Shown here: one piece after another, positions 1-8,782 of the stretch | How positions within the stretch are numbered: position 1 is the stretch's first letter | How the letters are laid out: every line of letters begins with the position of its first letter | Assembly (NCBI GenBank): GCA_964552675.1 | Contig: CAZKHJ010000004.1 | Location: 62,001 to 126,000 of the forward strand | Direction: 5' to 3' | DNA: 64,000 nt | Source: Sulfurimicrobium sp964552675 | Lineage (GTDB): Bacteria; Pseudomonadota; Gammaproteobacteria; Burkholderiales; Sulfuricellaceae | Program-made: the position numbers and the translations under genes | Notes under the pieces: generated by a model | What the model was told of the DNA's origin: nothing | The model's input: only the letters and a program-made list of their open reading frames with translations | The model's database searches: none

Positions 1-568
1 GGATGGCCGCCAGTGTATAGATCACGCCATTGCGGGTAACGACATGAAGTCCCGATGCGACCTGCTCTTGGCCCAGGCCGATGCGTGCCCAGGCGATGTG
101 GCGCTCGCCGCTCATTACCGGCACGGCTACGTCGATCAGGGTGGGGCTGTCCACCAGCGTAAAGAGCTTGAGCGGCGCATGAAGCAGATTGATGCTGATG
201 TCGTCGCTCACCCGCAGGCCGATCCGGCTCGGGTCGCTATGCGCCAGTATTCGCCCATTGGGGGACAGCAGCATGGCGTAGCGCAGGTCAGGATACTGGC
301 TCAGGGAGTTGATGACCTCGCTCAGGCCGGTGATGTCATTGGCCAAAATCCAGGACACGCTGTTGCTGGCCAGGGCGTTGCCCAGGCTGGAGGCCTGCTG
401 TGCGCTCTGCTGATGGAGAAAGGTGCGCTGCCGTTCTACCAGGTCGAACACGAACAGGGTCATCAGCACCGCGTGCACGGTGATCACGCCAAGCATCAGT
501 TGCCGTTTGATGGAGCTGTCAGCCGTTATGATTTTTATCGCCCGGTTAAAAGCATCCCTGACATTCAT
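1..568 (-). CDS. Membrane sensor protein, N-terminal part (cut by window edge)
   Basis: The reading frame is open from an ATG at 568 to the window edge, giving 189 codons of a longer protein. A membrane segment lies at about residues 24-46 (QLMLGVITVHAVLMTLF). It is followed by an extracytoplasmic PAS/Cache-like region that includes YAMLLSPNGRILAHSDPSRIG, a pattern typical of bacterial signal sensors. The output domain is outside the window, so it could be a histidine kinase or a diguanylate cyclase. The start lies one base after the stop of the PhnD-like gene, so the two are probably co-transcribed and the binding protein may feed this sensor. Sensor identity is well supported by topology; the output type is unknown. 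Confidence 0.7.
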   Translation of the reverse strand, partial: MNVRDAFNRAIKIITADSSIKRQLMLGVITVHAVLMTLFVFDLVERQRTFLHQQSAQQASSLGNALASNSVSWILANDITGLSEVINSLSQYPDLRYAMLLSPNGRILAHSDPSRIGLRVSDDISINLLHAPLKLFTLVDSPTLIDVAVPVMSGERHIAWARIGLGQEQVASGLHVVTRNGVIYTLAAI

Positions 569-569
569 C

Positions 570-1481
570 TTAGAGGCTTTCCTCGATTGGTCTGACCTGG
601 GCGCTGAATTTCCGGATAAAGGCACGCACTGGCTCGTAGGTGGCATCATCGGCAGCTTCGAAGTGCGAAACGCCGATGCGCGCCAGGATGGCTCGCCCTT
701 CCGGGCTGTCATGCAGCGAAAAAAGCGCCGTCCGGACCTGTTCCGTGATGGCCAGGGGAATGTCGTCACGTGCCATCAGGCTGTTGTCGGGCAGGGTGTC
801 GGTTTGCCAGCGTACTTCGAGCTGGCGTGCGATTTCCGGCTTGTCCCGGCTGAATGCCTGCCAGGGAGTAAGCCATACCGCGCCGGCAGCAGCATTGCCG
901 AGATACACATTCATGATCGAGGATTCGTGGGAGCCGCTGTAGAGCATCCGGATATCCCGGTTGACGTCGAGGCCATGGGTGTGCAGGTAATACTGCGGCA
1001 TCAGCGCAGCAGCCAGGGCGGTTGGCGCAGGGAAGGAGACGGTTTTGCCGGTCAGGTCCTGAATGTCCTGAATCTTGCTGTCGCGGCGTACCAGGATTAC
1101 GCCCCTGAATAAATGGTCGTCGCCCATCTTGCCAAAAACCCGGTAACCATGGCGAGTGGCGTTCAGTGTTTCATAGGGATTGGGCAGGGCAAAGTCGAAG
1201 CGGCGCGCGTAAAGGTTTTTTTCAAAATCGGGAAAGCCGCGCGAGGCCTGAAGCTGGAAATGCGCCCCCCTGACGTGGGAATTCAGGTAATCAACGAGGG
1301 GGGCATAAAGCTCGAACAGCCGTCTGGGGTTGTGTACAGGGAGCGGTGCGAAGATATATTCCGTTGCCTGGCGGGGCGGTCTGTCGGAATACTGGGGGGT
1401 GTATGTGCTGTCCCCGCTGGAGCCGCAAGCGGCGATGAGCAGGGCGGCACTGGTAATAAATGCCAGATGCAGGCCTTTCAC
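570..1481 (-). CDS. PhnD-like periplasmic substrate-binding lipoprotein
   Basis: This encodes a 303-residue protein of the phosphate/phosphonate-type (PhnD) solute-binding family. I chose a GTG start at 1481 because GGAGGG lies 7 bases upstream. That start gives a short lipoprotein signal ending in the lipobox LIAAC; the in-frame ATG at 1496 would place the ribosome site inside the gene. The family signature is seen in FDFALPNPYETLNATRHGYR and in the DLTGKTVSFPAPTALAA segment. No ABC permease or ATPase follows. Instead the next gene is a membrane sensor, so a role in ligand sensing rather than uptake is inferred. The ligand cannot be told from sequence. Confidence 0.75.
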   Translation of the reverse strand: MKGLHLAFITSAALLIAACGSSGDSTYTPQYSDRPPRQATEYIFAPLPVHNPRRLFELYAPLVDYLNSHVRGAHFQLQASRGFPDFEKNLYARRFDFALPNPYETLNATRHGYRVFGKMGDDHLFRGVILVRRDSKIQDIQDLTGKTVSFPAPTALAAALMPQYYLHTHGLDVNRDIRMLYSGSHESSIMNVYLGNAAAGAVWLTPWQAFSRDKPEIARQLEVRWQTDTLPDNSLMARDDIPLAITEQVRTALFSLHDSPEGRAILARIGVSHFEAADDATYEPVRAFIRKFSAQVRPIEESL

Positions 1482-1596
1482 GACGAATCCCTCCATGGCC
1501 GGTGTTTGGCCATTTGTCATGTTTCTTGCTGCTAGCATAACAGATATGATTTTGGGAGTTGCTTGTCGTAATTGACTTTTTCCGGCTTTGCCTTTA

Positions 1597-1623
1597 TTGG
1601 CCTTAACGGCAGCGTGCTATAAT
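1597..1623 (+). promoter_or_regulatory. Candidate sigma-70 promoter for fimV
   Basis: A perfect TATAAT lies at 1618-1623. A partial -35 (TTGGCC, 1597-1602) stands 15 bases upstream, which is shorter than ideal. The predicted transcript would have a leader of about 60 bases containing GTTGCAAC, a perfect small palindrome, before the fimV start. Confidence 0.45.
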
Positions 1624-1692
1624 CCCGCGCCGGGAGCGGTTTTTTGGAGAGTTGCAACCCTCCGCGATATTTTTGAGGATCAGGCTGGACGC

Positions 1693-3423
1693 ATGACGAT
1701 ACGGATCGGGACGATGACGAGGCGCTTGCTGGCTGCGGGGGTGATTTCCTGTGCCGGCCTGACACCATTGTCCGCATCTGCCCTGATGCTGGGCGAGATT
1801 GCTGCCCATTCCTATCTCGGCCAGGTTTTCCGTGCGACCATCCCGCTGAGCCCCGGCGCGGGAGAGGAGCTTGATGGCCGCTGCTTTACCCTGATTCGTC
1901 CCGCGCGGCAGGACGGAAGCGTTTACCTGAGCCACGCGCATCTGGGCCTGGAGCAAAAAAAGGGGAAGCATTACCTCAGCATCCGCTCCGCAAATGTGAT
2001 CAACGAACCTTTCGTCCAGCTGCTGATCCAGGCGGATTGCGGGCAGGGACGGCTGGAGCGCGAATTTGTCGTGCTGCTCGACCCGGAGGAGCGTGCGCCA
2101 GTTCAAGCGCCTGTCGTGACGCGTGATGAGCAAGAACCTCAGGTGGAATCTCCACCCGAACCAGTCAGAGCACCGCGCCGTTCCCGCGTCATGCAGCCCG
2201 CTTCGCCTGCCGCGCCCAAATCCGCAGCGCTTGCCAACCAGCCGCGCCAGGAGAGCGCTGCGGCCCGTGGCAGCGGTGCTCGCCGGAGCAGGCCCGAAGC
2301 ACCTGCAGCCGCGCGCACTGCGGAGTCAGGCGAGTTTCGCCTCAGGCTTTCCAGCAGTGAAGAGCTGGATTTGTCCATGCTGGGGAAAATGAGCGAGGAG
2401 CAGCGCCAGCAACTGCGAGAGAAGCAGCGGCTGCTGGATGCGGATGACCAGGTCGCCAATACCCTCAGCATGAAAAACCGTATCATGCAGCTGGAATCGC
2501 AACTTGATCAGCTGCAAGCCGAACTGGTCAAGACCAACAACCGGCTTGCATCGAGTGCACCGCCTGCGCCTGTTCCTGCACCGGTTTCCGTGCCTTCCTC
2601 TCTATCCCTGACGGACCGGCTGCTGGCCGTGGGGGAGAATATTTCCTTCCGTGGCATGGCCGGTGTCGGCCTGATTCTGGCGTTGCTGCTCTCGGTCTGG
2701 TGGCGCTGGCGCAGGCGCCAGGCAGAAGCCTGGCTGGATGCCGAGCTGGGGCAGGAGTTTCCCGTCAATGAGGCTTATCACATGCCCGTGGCGCCGCAGG
2801 ATGATAAACCTGCCGCCGCACCGGTTCAGGCCGCTGAAAATGGCAAGGAAGACGATTTCTATCACAGCGTTACCAGTCTTTTTGATACCGAGAGCGAATC
2901 GGTAACCTTTACTGAAGCGGAATCCGTGCTGGACGAGGCGGATCTGTATCTCGCCTATGGCTGGGCCAACCGTGCCGTCGAGCTGCTGCAGGAGTATCTG
3001 GAAAAGCATCCCGAAGATCCCCTGTTGTGGAAAAAACTGTTTGAAACCTATAGCTCTCAGGGGATGAAACAGGAATTCGAACAGCTTGCCCTGCGTTGCC
3101 AGGCGACGCAGGATGATAGTGGCTTATGGGTGTTGGTTCAGAAGCTGGGACGTCAGCTGGACGAGGGAAACCCGCTCTATCTGGCCAGCCCGGAGCAGCC
3201 TGGAGAATCAGCCGGAAACGCTGTGCCGGAGCCGGAAGTGCCTGATCTGGATGCGCCGTTGGAATTCGTGCTCGCTGACCGGGAGCCGGAAACCGTGAAA
3301 CAGGAAGAACCGGCGCGAGAAGGTGAAAGCCTGGAGCTGGATCCGCTCTTTCCGGAACTGGTGGATGAAGTCAAAAAGGATACGGCGACGCCGGAGAGCC
3401 CGGAATCAGCCGCCGGTCGATGA
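1693..3423 (+). CDS. fimV: FimV/TspA-type inner-membrane protein
   Basis: This encodes a 576-residue FimV-family protein, a family tied to type IV pilus assembly and polar localisation. A signal peptide is followed by the FimV N-terminal domain (MLGEIAAHSYLGQVFRATIP, then the VINEPFVQLLIQADC segment). A Pro/Ala-rich linker, a coiled coil around residues 240-290 (NRIMQLESQLDQLQAELVK) and one membrane helix (GMAGVGLILALLLSVWWRW) come next. The acidic cytoplasmic tail has a TPR-like stretch (YLAYGWANRAVELLQEYLEK). No LysM domain was noticed. The ATG at 1693 was preferred, with GAGGAT upstream; the ATG at 1714 is also possible. The 3' end overlaps moaA convergently by 18 bases. Confidence 0.8.
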   Translation: MTIRIGTMTRRLLAAGVISCAGLTPLSASALMLGEIAAHSYLGQVFRATIPLSPGAGEELDGRCFTLIRPARQDGSVYLSHAHLGLEQKKGKHYLSIRSANVINEPFVQLLIQADCGQGRLEREFVVLLDPEERAPVQAPVVTRDEQEPQVESPPEPVRAPRRSRVMQPASPAAPKSAALANQPRQESAAARGSGARRSRPEAPAAARTAESGEFRLRLSSSEELDLSMLGKMSEEQRQQLREKQRLLDADDQVANTLSMKNRIMQLESQLDQLQAELVKTNNRLASSAPPAPVPAPVSVPSSLSLTDRLLAVGENISFRGMAGVGLILALLLSVWWRWRRRQAEAWLDAELGQEFPVNEAYHMPVAPQDDKPAAAPVQAAENGKEDDFYHSVTSLFDTESESVTFTEAESVLDEADLYLAYGWANRAVELLQEYLEKHPEDPLLWKKLFETYSSQGMKQEFEQLALRCQATQDDSGLWVLVQKLGRQLDEGNPLYLASPEQPGESAGNAVPEPEVPDLDAPLEFVLADREPETVKQEEPAREGESLELDPLFPELVDEVKKDTATPESPESAAGR

Positions 3424-4392
3424 CATGAAGCGCACGATCTTGCGCGGTTCCTCGCGGAATTCGTGGCGTTCCGGCTTGAGGGAAACCGCCAGGCGAATGG
3501 CGTCTTCCAGACCCTGATCGGAAATGCCGCCACGCAGCAGAGGCCGGAATTCGAATTTTTCATCCTGGCCCAGGCAGGTATACAGTGTGCCGTCCACGGA
3601 CAGCCGCACGCGGTTGCAGGTTTCACAGAAATGCTGGGAAATCGGCGTGATGAAACCCACGCTGAATTTGCCGTCAGCAGACTTCAGATAACGCGCCGGT
3701 CCGCCGCCCGGTATGACTCCCTCAAACAGGCCAAAGCGCTCGCGCAGACGCTGCTTGACCGGTTGCAGGTCGAGAAATTGCGCCTCGCGGCCGGTGCTGC
3801 CGATCGGCATGGTTTCGATGAAGCGCAGGATGAAGCCATGTTCGATGCAGAACGCCACCATGGCGTCGATCTCATCATCGTTGACCCCCTGCAGTGCCAC
3901 CATGTTGATCTTGATCGGGGCCAGTCCGGCTTCCTTGCCCGCCATCAGGCCCGCCAGGATTTTGTGCAGGCAGTCGCGCCCGGTGATTTTTTCAATCCGT
4001 TCGCGTTGCAGCGAATCGAGGCTGACGTTGATGCGCGATACGCCATTGTCACGCAGGGCGCGGGCATATTTGTCGAGTTGAGTGGCATTGGTGCTGAGCG
4101 ACAGATCCTCGATACCGGGTAGAGCCGAGAGGCGCCCGGCCAGGCCGGTCAGGTTGCGCCGCAACAGGGGCTCACCGCCGGTCAGGCGCAGACGCTTCAC
4201 GCCCAGGCGCGCAAAGGCACCGATCAGGCGCTCGATCTCATCAAACGTGAGCCAGTTTTCCGGCTCCTCGTAGCCCTTGAAATCCTCCGGCATACAGTAG
4301 GCGCAGCGCAGATCGCAGCGGTCAGTCACGGACAGGCGCAGATACTCGATCGGTCGCTGGAAGTTGTCGGTGAGAAGCGTGTGGTCTGTCAT
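3406..4392 (-). CDS. moaA: GTP 3',8-cyclase MoaA
   Basis: MoaA is the radical-SAM enzyme of the first step of molybdenum cofactor synthesis, converting GTP to the cyclic precursor with MoaC. The 328-residue protein has the N-terminal CxxxCxxC cluster at Cys26, Cys30 and Cys33 (CDLRCAYC). The C-terminal cluster pattern CETCNRVRLSVDGTLYTC and the terminal Gly-Gly needed for catalysis are also present. It lies downstream of the aminopeptidase gene on the same strand with a 57-base gap. It probably serves the NarG molybdoenzyme encoded 15 kb away. The last 18 bases, which encode the end of the tail, overlap fimV on the other strand. Confidence 0.96.
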   Translation of the reverse strand: MTDHTLLTDNFQRPIEYLRLSVTDRCDLRCAYCMPEDFKGYEEPENWLTFDEIERLIGAFARLGVKRLRLTGGEPLLRRNLTGLAGRLSALPGIEDLSLSTNATQLDKYARALRDNGVSRINVSLDSLQRERIEKITGRDCLHKILAGLMAGKEAGLAPIKINMVALQGVNDDEIDAMVAFCIEHGFILRFIETMPIGSTGREAQFLDLQPVKQRLRERFGLFEGVIPGGGPARYLKSADGKFSVGFITPISQHFCETCNRVRLSVDGTLYTCLGQDEKFEFRPLLRGGISDQGLEDAIRLAVSLKPERHEFREEPRKIVRFMSSTGG

Positions 4393-4450
4393 GGCGATAC
4401 CGCCGGAAGTCTATTAGGATTGAATTGACTATAGCGCAGCGACCCGGCAA

Positions 4451-5926
4451 TTACAATTTGCCGGAATGACTAGCCAATAAGGCTATCCCCCAGCCTACGC
4501 CGAAGCCGGTGACATCCGACGCGACCGCGCCCAGCCCGCCCTTGCAGTTGCTGGCGGAGAGATCCATGTGCAGCCATGGCGTATCGTTTTCGACGAAGCG
4601 CAGCAGGAAACGCGCTGCCAGGATGTGGTCAGCCTCGCCTTCCATGGTGCATTGCTTGATGTCGGCGATCTGGCTGTCGAGCGCTTCCTCATAATCGGCA
4701 TCGAGCGGGAAGGCGTTGACGCGCTCACCGGATGCTTTTCCCGCTGCCAGCGCGCGCGCGATCAGATTTTCGCGGTTGCTGAAAATGCCGGAATAACGGT
4801 CGCCCAAGGCCGTATCCATGCTGCCGGTCAGGGTGGCAAAGTCCATCATCAGATCGGGCTTGGCGCGCGAGGCCAGAGTCAGCGTGTCGGCCAGCACCAT
4901 GCGTCCCTCGGCATCGGTATGGACGATTTCGATGGTGGTGCCGTTGAGCGCCGTCACCACGTCGTTCTGTTTGTAAGCCCTGGGGCTGATGTGATTCTGC
5001 GCGATGGCCAGCCAGACATCGAGATTGACCGGCAGCTTGGCGCGGCTGGCCGCCAGCAGAATGCCCAGCGCCACGGCGGAACCATTCATGTCCTCGTGCA
5101 TGCCGTGCATGTAACGCGCCGGCTTGAGATTGTGGCCGCCGGTGTCGAAGCAGATACCCTTGCCGACCAGGGCGACGGTCTGCTTCGCTCCGGGGTGGCG
5201 GCAGGAAAGATGCACGATGGCGGCATCCTCCTCCGCGCTGCCCTGGGCCACGGCAACAAAGGCGCCGGCATCCATCTGGCGCAGTTTTTTCAGGTCGAAT
5301 TCCTGATATTTCCAGTTTTCTGCCTTGGCCAGTGTGCGGATGCGCCCCCGGTACAGGCCTGGCGTGAGTTCGTTGGCCGGCAGCATGGTGAGCTCGCGGC
5401 TCAGGATGTTGCCGGCAGCCTGTGCGCGCTGCGCCAGATAGGCATCGTCCGACTGGTGGCCGTGGATGGTGATTTTCTGCAGCGGCTTGCGTTCGTCCTT
5501 CTTTTTGCGCGCCGGGAGCAGGGCGCTGTTGACCAGCGCGCAGTAGAGCGCGCTTTCCGCTGCCAGACGGCGCTGGGCGTCAGTGCCGCTGACTGCGATG
5601 GAAATTTCCCGCGGCTGCTCGGCGAGCAGTGCCTGAATGGCCTTGCGCAGCGCGGTATGCTGCTCAAAGGCACTTTGTTGCAGGTCGAGCATCAGCCATG
5701 TAACCAGCGCGCCCTGATCGAGATCGCTGCTGAGCGGGGTTTTTTTCAGCTCTTCCAGTTTCACGCTGCGGCGTTCCATGCGCGCCTGGAGAATGTCGAG
5801 CAGAGGCAAGCCCTTGAGTTGGGAGAGTTTCTTTACGGCGGGCAGAATCATCAACAAGTGAGCGTTGCCGTGAATTTCCTGCATGCTGATATCGGATTGT
5901 TTCTCAATAATTTTTGGCAGATTCAT
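4451..5926 (-). CDS. M17-family leucyl aminopeptidase
   Basis: This encodes a cytosolic metallo-aminopeptidase that removes N-terminal residues from peptides. The 491-residue protein carries the M17 signature HTDAEGRMVLADTL and the metal/active-site segment VGKGICFDTGGHNLKPAR. The catalytic domain is C-terminal and the N-terminal third is more divergent, as is usual in this family. The segment that reads KADMGGAA in PepA is HEDMNGSA here, so this is a divergent subgroup rather than a strict PepA orthologue. The ATG at 5926 starts a typical N terminus; an in-frame ATG at 5992 has no ribosome site. It is divergent from aceE. Confidence 0.85.
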   Translation of the reverse strand: MNLPKIIEKQSDISMQEIHGNAHLLMILPAVKKLSQLKGLPLLDILQARMERRSVKLEELKKTPLSSDLDQGALVTWLMLDLQQSAFEQHTALRKAIQALLAEQPREISIAVSGTDAQRRLAAESALYCALVNSALLPARKKKDERKPLQKITIHGHQSDDAYLAQRAQAAGNILSRELTMLPANELTPGLYRGRIRTLAKAENWKYQEFDLKKLRQMDAGAFVAVAQGSAEEDAAIVHLSCRHPGAKQTVALVGKGICFDTGGHNLKPARYMHGMHEDMNGSAVALGILLAASRAKLPVNLDVWLAIAQNHISPRAYKQNDVVTALNGTTIEIVHTDAEGRMVLADTLTLASRAKPDLMMDFATLTGSMDTALGDRYSGIFSNRENLIARALAAGKASGERVNAFPLDADYEEALDSQIADIKQCTMEGEADHILAARFLLRFVENDTPWLHMDLSASNCKGGLGAVASDVTGFGVGWGIALLASHSGKL

Positions 5927-5955
5927 GGTGCTGTTTCCCGGACAGTGGCGTGTAT

Positions 5956-5981
5956 TCTTGCCTTGACCAAAGAGGGCAAGA
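5956..5981. promoter_or_regulatory. Inverted repeat between aminopeptidase gene and aceE
   Basis: TCTTGCC (5956-5962) and GGCAAGA (5975-5981) form a perfect 7-base inverted repeat with a 12-base spacer. The arm centres are 19 bases apart, close to two helical turns. It lies in the 103-base divergent intergenic region and partly overlaps a TTGACC hexamer, so it could be an operator for aceE or the aminopeptidase gene. The E. coli PdhR box is not matched. Its function is inference. Confidence 0.3.
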
Positions 5982-6029
5982 TAAGGAATCATAACAGGTT
6001 TGAATGAATGTCTAATCAGGAGCGATCAT

Positions 6030-8684
6030 ATGGCAGCAATCCCCGACATGGACCCGCAGGAGACGCAGGAGTGGCTTGATGCCCTGGATGCGGTTCTCGA
6101 GCTGGAAGGTGCGGAGCGCGCTCATTTTCTGCTGGAGCAGATGATCGACAAGGCGCGCCGCTCCGGCGCAAACCTGCCTTATTCGGCCAGCACGGCCTAT
6201 CTGAACACCATCCCGGTGTCGCAGGAAGAACGCTTTCCCGGTGATCTCGCCCTGGAGCGCCGCATCCGTGCCCTGATCCGCTGGAATGCCATCGCCACGG
6301 TGATGCAGGCGAACAAGAAAAGCCCCGGTGTCGGCGGCCATATTGCCAGCTTCGCTTCGGCTGCGACCCTCTACGATGTGGGTTTCAACCATTTTTTCCA
6401 CGCCCCGGATGACAAGCACGGCGGCGACCTGCTGTATATCCAGGGCCACTCCTCGCCCGGCATTTATGCGCGTGCCTACCTGGAAGGCCGCCTGAGCGAG
6501 GAGCAGATGAAAAACTTCCGTCAGGAAGTGGACGGCGATGGCCTGCCTTCCTACCCGCATCCCTGGCTGATGCCCGATTTCTGGCAGTTTCCTACCGTGT
6601 CCATGGGCCTGGGGCCGCTGACGGCGATCTACCAGGCGCGTTTCATGAAGTATCTCAACGATCGCGGCTTGGTGAATACCGAAAACCGCAAGGTGTGGGC
6701 TTTCCTCGGTGACGGCGAGACCGACGAGCCGGAATCCCTGGGCGCGATTTCCCTGGCCGGGCGCGAGAAACTCGACAATCTCATTTTCGTGGTGAACTGC
6801 AATCTGCAGCGCCTGGACGGCCCGGTGCGCGGCAATGGCAAGATCATCCAGGAACTCGAAGGCGTGTTCCGTGGCGCGGGCTGGAACGTCATCAAGGTGG
6901 TGTGGGGCCGTCACTGGGACGCGCTGCTGGCGAAGGACACCAAGGGCCTGTTGTTGAAGCGCATGGAAGAATGCGTGGACGGCGATTACCAGAACTACAA
7001 GGCCAAGGACGGCGCCTATGTGCGCCAGCATTTCTTCGGCAAATACCCCGAGCTGCTGGAAATGGTCGCCAACATGTCCGACGACGACATCTGGCGCCTC
7101 AACCGTGGCGGCCACGACCCGTTCAAGGTATTTGCAGCCTACGCGGCGGCAACCAAGCACAACGGCCAGCCGACGGTCATTCTGGCCAAGACGGTGAAGG
7201 GCTACGGCATGGGCGAATCAGGCGAAGGCCAGAATATCACCCATCAGGCGAAGAAAATGTCCGACGCGGCATTGAAGCAGTTTCGCGACCGCTTCAACAT
7301 TCCCATCGCCGACGATCAGCTTTCCAGCGTGCCGCTTTACCGTCCGGCCGAAGACAGCCCGGAAATCCAGTATCTCAAGGAGCGCCGCAAGTCGCTGGGC
7401 GGCTATCTGCCGGCACGGCGGCAGAAGGCGGCAGCGCTCGACGTGCCTTCGCTCAAGGACTTCGATGCCATCCTCGCCGGTACCGGCGAGCGCGAAATCT
7501 CGACTACCATGGCATTCGTGCGCGTGCTCTCGACGCTGGTCAAGGACAAGGTGATCGGCAAGCACATCGTGCCTATCGTGCCCGATGAGGCCCGCACCTT
7601 CGGCATGGAAGGCATGTTCCGCCAGCTCGGCATCTATTCCTCGCAGGGACAGCTGTACGAACCGCAGGATGCTGACCAGGTGATGTATTACCGCGAAGCC
7701 AAGACCGGCCAGATCCTGGAAGAAGGCATCAACGAGGCCGGCGCCTTCGCTTCCTGGGTGGCCGCCGCGACCAGCTACAGCAACCACGGCGTGGCGATGA
7801 TCCCGTTTTACATCTACTACTCGATGTTCGGCTTCCAGCGCATCGGCGACCTCGCCTGGCTGGCGGGCGATTCGCGCGCGCGCGGCTTCCTGCTCGGCGG
7901 CACGGCAGGACGCACCACGCTCAACGGCGAGGGCCTGCAGCATGAGGATGGCCACAGCCATCTGCAGGCAGCAACCATCCCCAACTGCATCACCTATGAC
8001 CCGGCCTATGCCTACGAACTGGCGGTGATCGTCCAGGACGGTCTGCGCCGCATGTACCAGGAGCAGGAGGATGTGTATTACTACCTCACGGTGATGAACG
8101 AAAACTACGTTCATCCGCCCATGCCCAAGGGCGTGGAGGAGGGCATCATCAAGGGGATGTACCTGCTGAAGAAAGCCGGCAAGAAGAAACTCAAGGTGCG
8201 CCTGATGGGCTCGGGCACCATTCTGCGCGAAGTGGAAGCGGCCGCCGAACTGCTGGAAAACGATTTCGGCGTGTCTGCCGAGGTGTGGAGCGTCACCAGC
8301 TTCAACGAGTTGCGCCGCGACGGCCTGGATGCCGGGCGCTGGAACATGCTGCACCCGGAAAAACCGCAGCGTGAAAGCTATGTCGCGAAATGCCTCAAGG
8401 GTGGCAAGGAGCCGGTGATCGCTTCCACCGACTACATGAAGGCCTATGCCGACCAGATCCGCGAATTCGTGCCGGCGAGCTATATCACCCTTGGTACCGA
8501 CGGCTTTGGTCGCAGCGACAGCCGCGAGAAGCTGCGCCGCTTTTTCGAGGTGGACCGCTATTACGTTGCAGTGGCGGCGCTCAAGGCCTTGGCCGATGAA
8601 GGGACAGTGCCCGCAGCCCAGGTGAGCGAGGCGATGAAAAAATACGGCATCGACCCGAATAAACCCAATCCGGTGACGGTGTAA
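6030..8684 (+). CDS. aceE: Pyruvate dehydrogenase E1 component, homodimeric type
   Basis: This is the thiamine-diphosphate-dependent E1 of the pyruvate dehydrogenase complex. It decarboxylates pyruvate and passes the acetyl group to the E2 lipoyl arm. The 884-residue length fits the gammaproteobacterial-type single-chain E1. The ThDP/Mg motif GDGETDEPESLGAISLAGRE and the N-terminal HISSFAS-like segment (GHIASFASAATLYDVG) are present. The conserved QHEDGHSHL stretch lies in the second half. The start at 6030 has AGGAG 7-8 bases upstream; an in-frame ATG at 6000 lacks one. It heads a run with aceF and lpdA. Confidence 0.97.
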   Translation: MAAIPDMDPQETQEWLDALDAVLELEGAERAHFLLEQMIDKARRSGANLPYSASTAYLNTIPVSQEERFPGDLALERRIRALIRWNAIATVMQANKKSPGVGGHIASFASAATLYDVGFNHFFHAPDDKHGGDLLYIQGHSSPGIYARAYLEGRLSEEQMKNFRQEVDGDGLPSYPHPWLMPDFWQFPTVSMGLGPLTAIYQARFMKYLNDRGLVNTENRKVWAFLGDGETDEPESLGAISLAGREKLDNLIFVVNCNLQRLDGPVRGNGKIIQELEGVFRGAGWNVIKVVWGRHWDALLAKDTKGLLLKRMEECVDGDYQNYKAKDGAYVRQHFFGKYPELLEMVANMSDDDIWRLNRGGHDPFKVFAAYAAATKHNGQPTVILAKTVKGYGMGESGEGQNITHQAKKMSDAALKQFRDRFNIPIADDQLSSVPLYRPAEDSPEIQYLKERRKSLGGYLPARRQKAAALDVPSLKDFDAILAGTGEREISTTMAFVRVLSTLVKDKVIGKHIVPIVPDEARTFGMEGMFRQLGIYSSQGQLYEPQDADQVMYYREAKTGQILEEGINEAGAFASWVAAATSYSNHGVAMIPFYIYYSMFGFQRIGDLAWLAGDSRARGFLLGGTAGRTTLNGEGLQHEDGHSHLQAATIPNCITYDPAYAYELAVIVQDGLRRMYQEQEDVYYYLTVMNENYVHPPMPKGVEEGIIKGMYLLKKAGKKKLKVRLMGSGTILREVEAAAELLENDFGVSAEVWSVTSFNELRRDGLDAGRWNMLHPEKPQRESYVAKCLKGGKEPVIASTDYMKAYADQIREFVPASYITLGTDGFGRSDSREKLRRFFEVDRYYVAVAALKALADEGTVPAAQVSEAMKKYGIDPNKPNPVTV

Positions 8685-8692
8685 GGAAGTTT

Positions 8693-8764
8693 TTCAACCG
8701 CGAAGGGCGCCGAGGCAATGCAGAAAAGCCTTCCTTTGCGATACTTTGCGCCCTTCGCGGTGAA
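8693..8764. repeat. Large inverted repeat in the aceE-aceF gap
   Basis: The 18-base arm at 8693-8710 (TTCAACCGCGAAGGGCGC) is the reverse complement of the 17-base arm at 8748-8764, apart from one bulged A. The loop is 37 bases. It fills most of the 98-base gap between aceE and aceF and ends just before the aceF ribosome site. The GCGAAGGGCGC core resembles short dispersed palindromic repeats in betaproteobacterial genomes. It may tune aceE and aceF expression or mRNA stability. No T-run follows, so it is not a standard terminator. Confidence 0.75.
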
Positions 8765-8782
8765 GAGTCAGGAGAAATAATA

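Noticed and set aside
44..595. 183-codon plus-strand reading frame at the left edge
   Set aside because: It is antisense to the truncated membrane sensor, which has a clear membrane helix and sensor motifs. The plus frame shows no family features.
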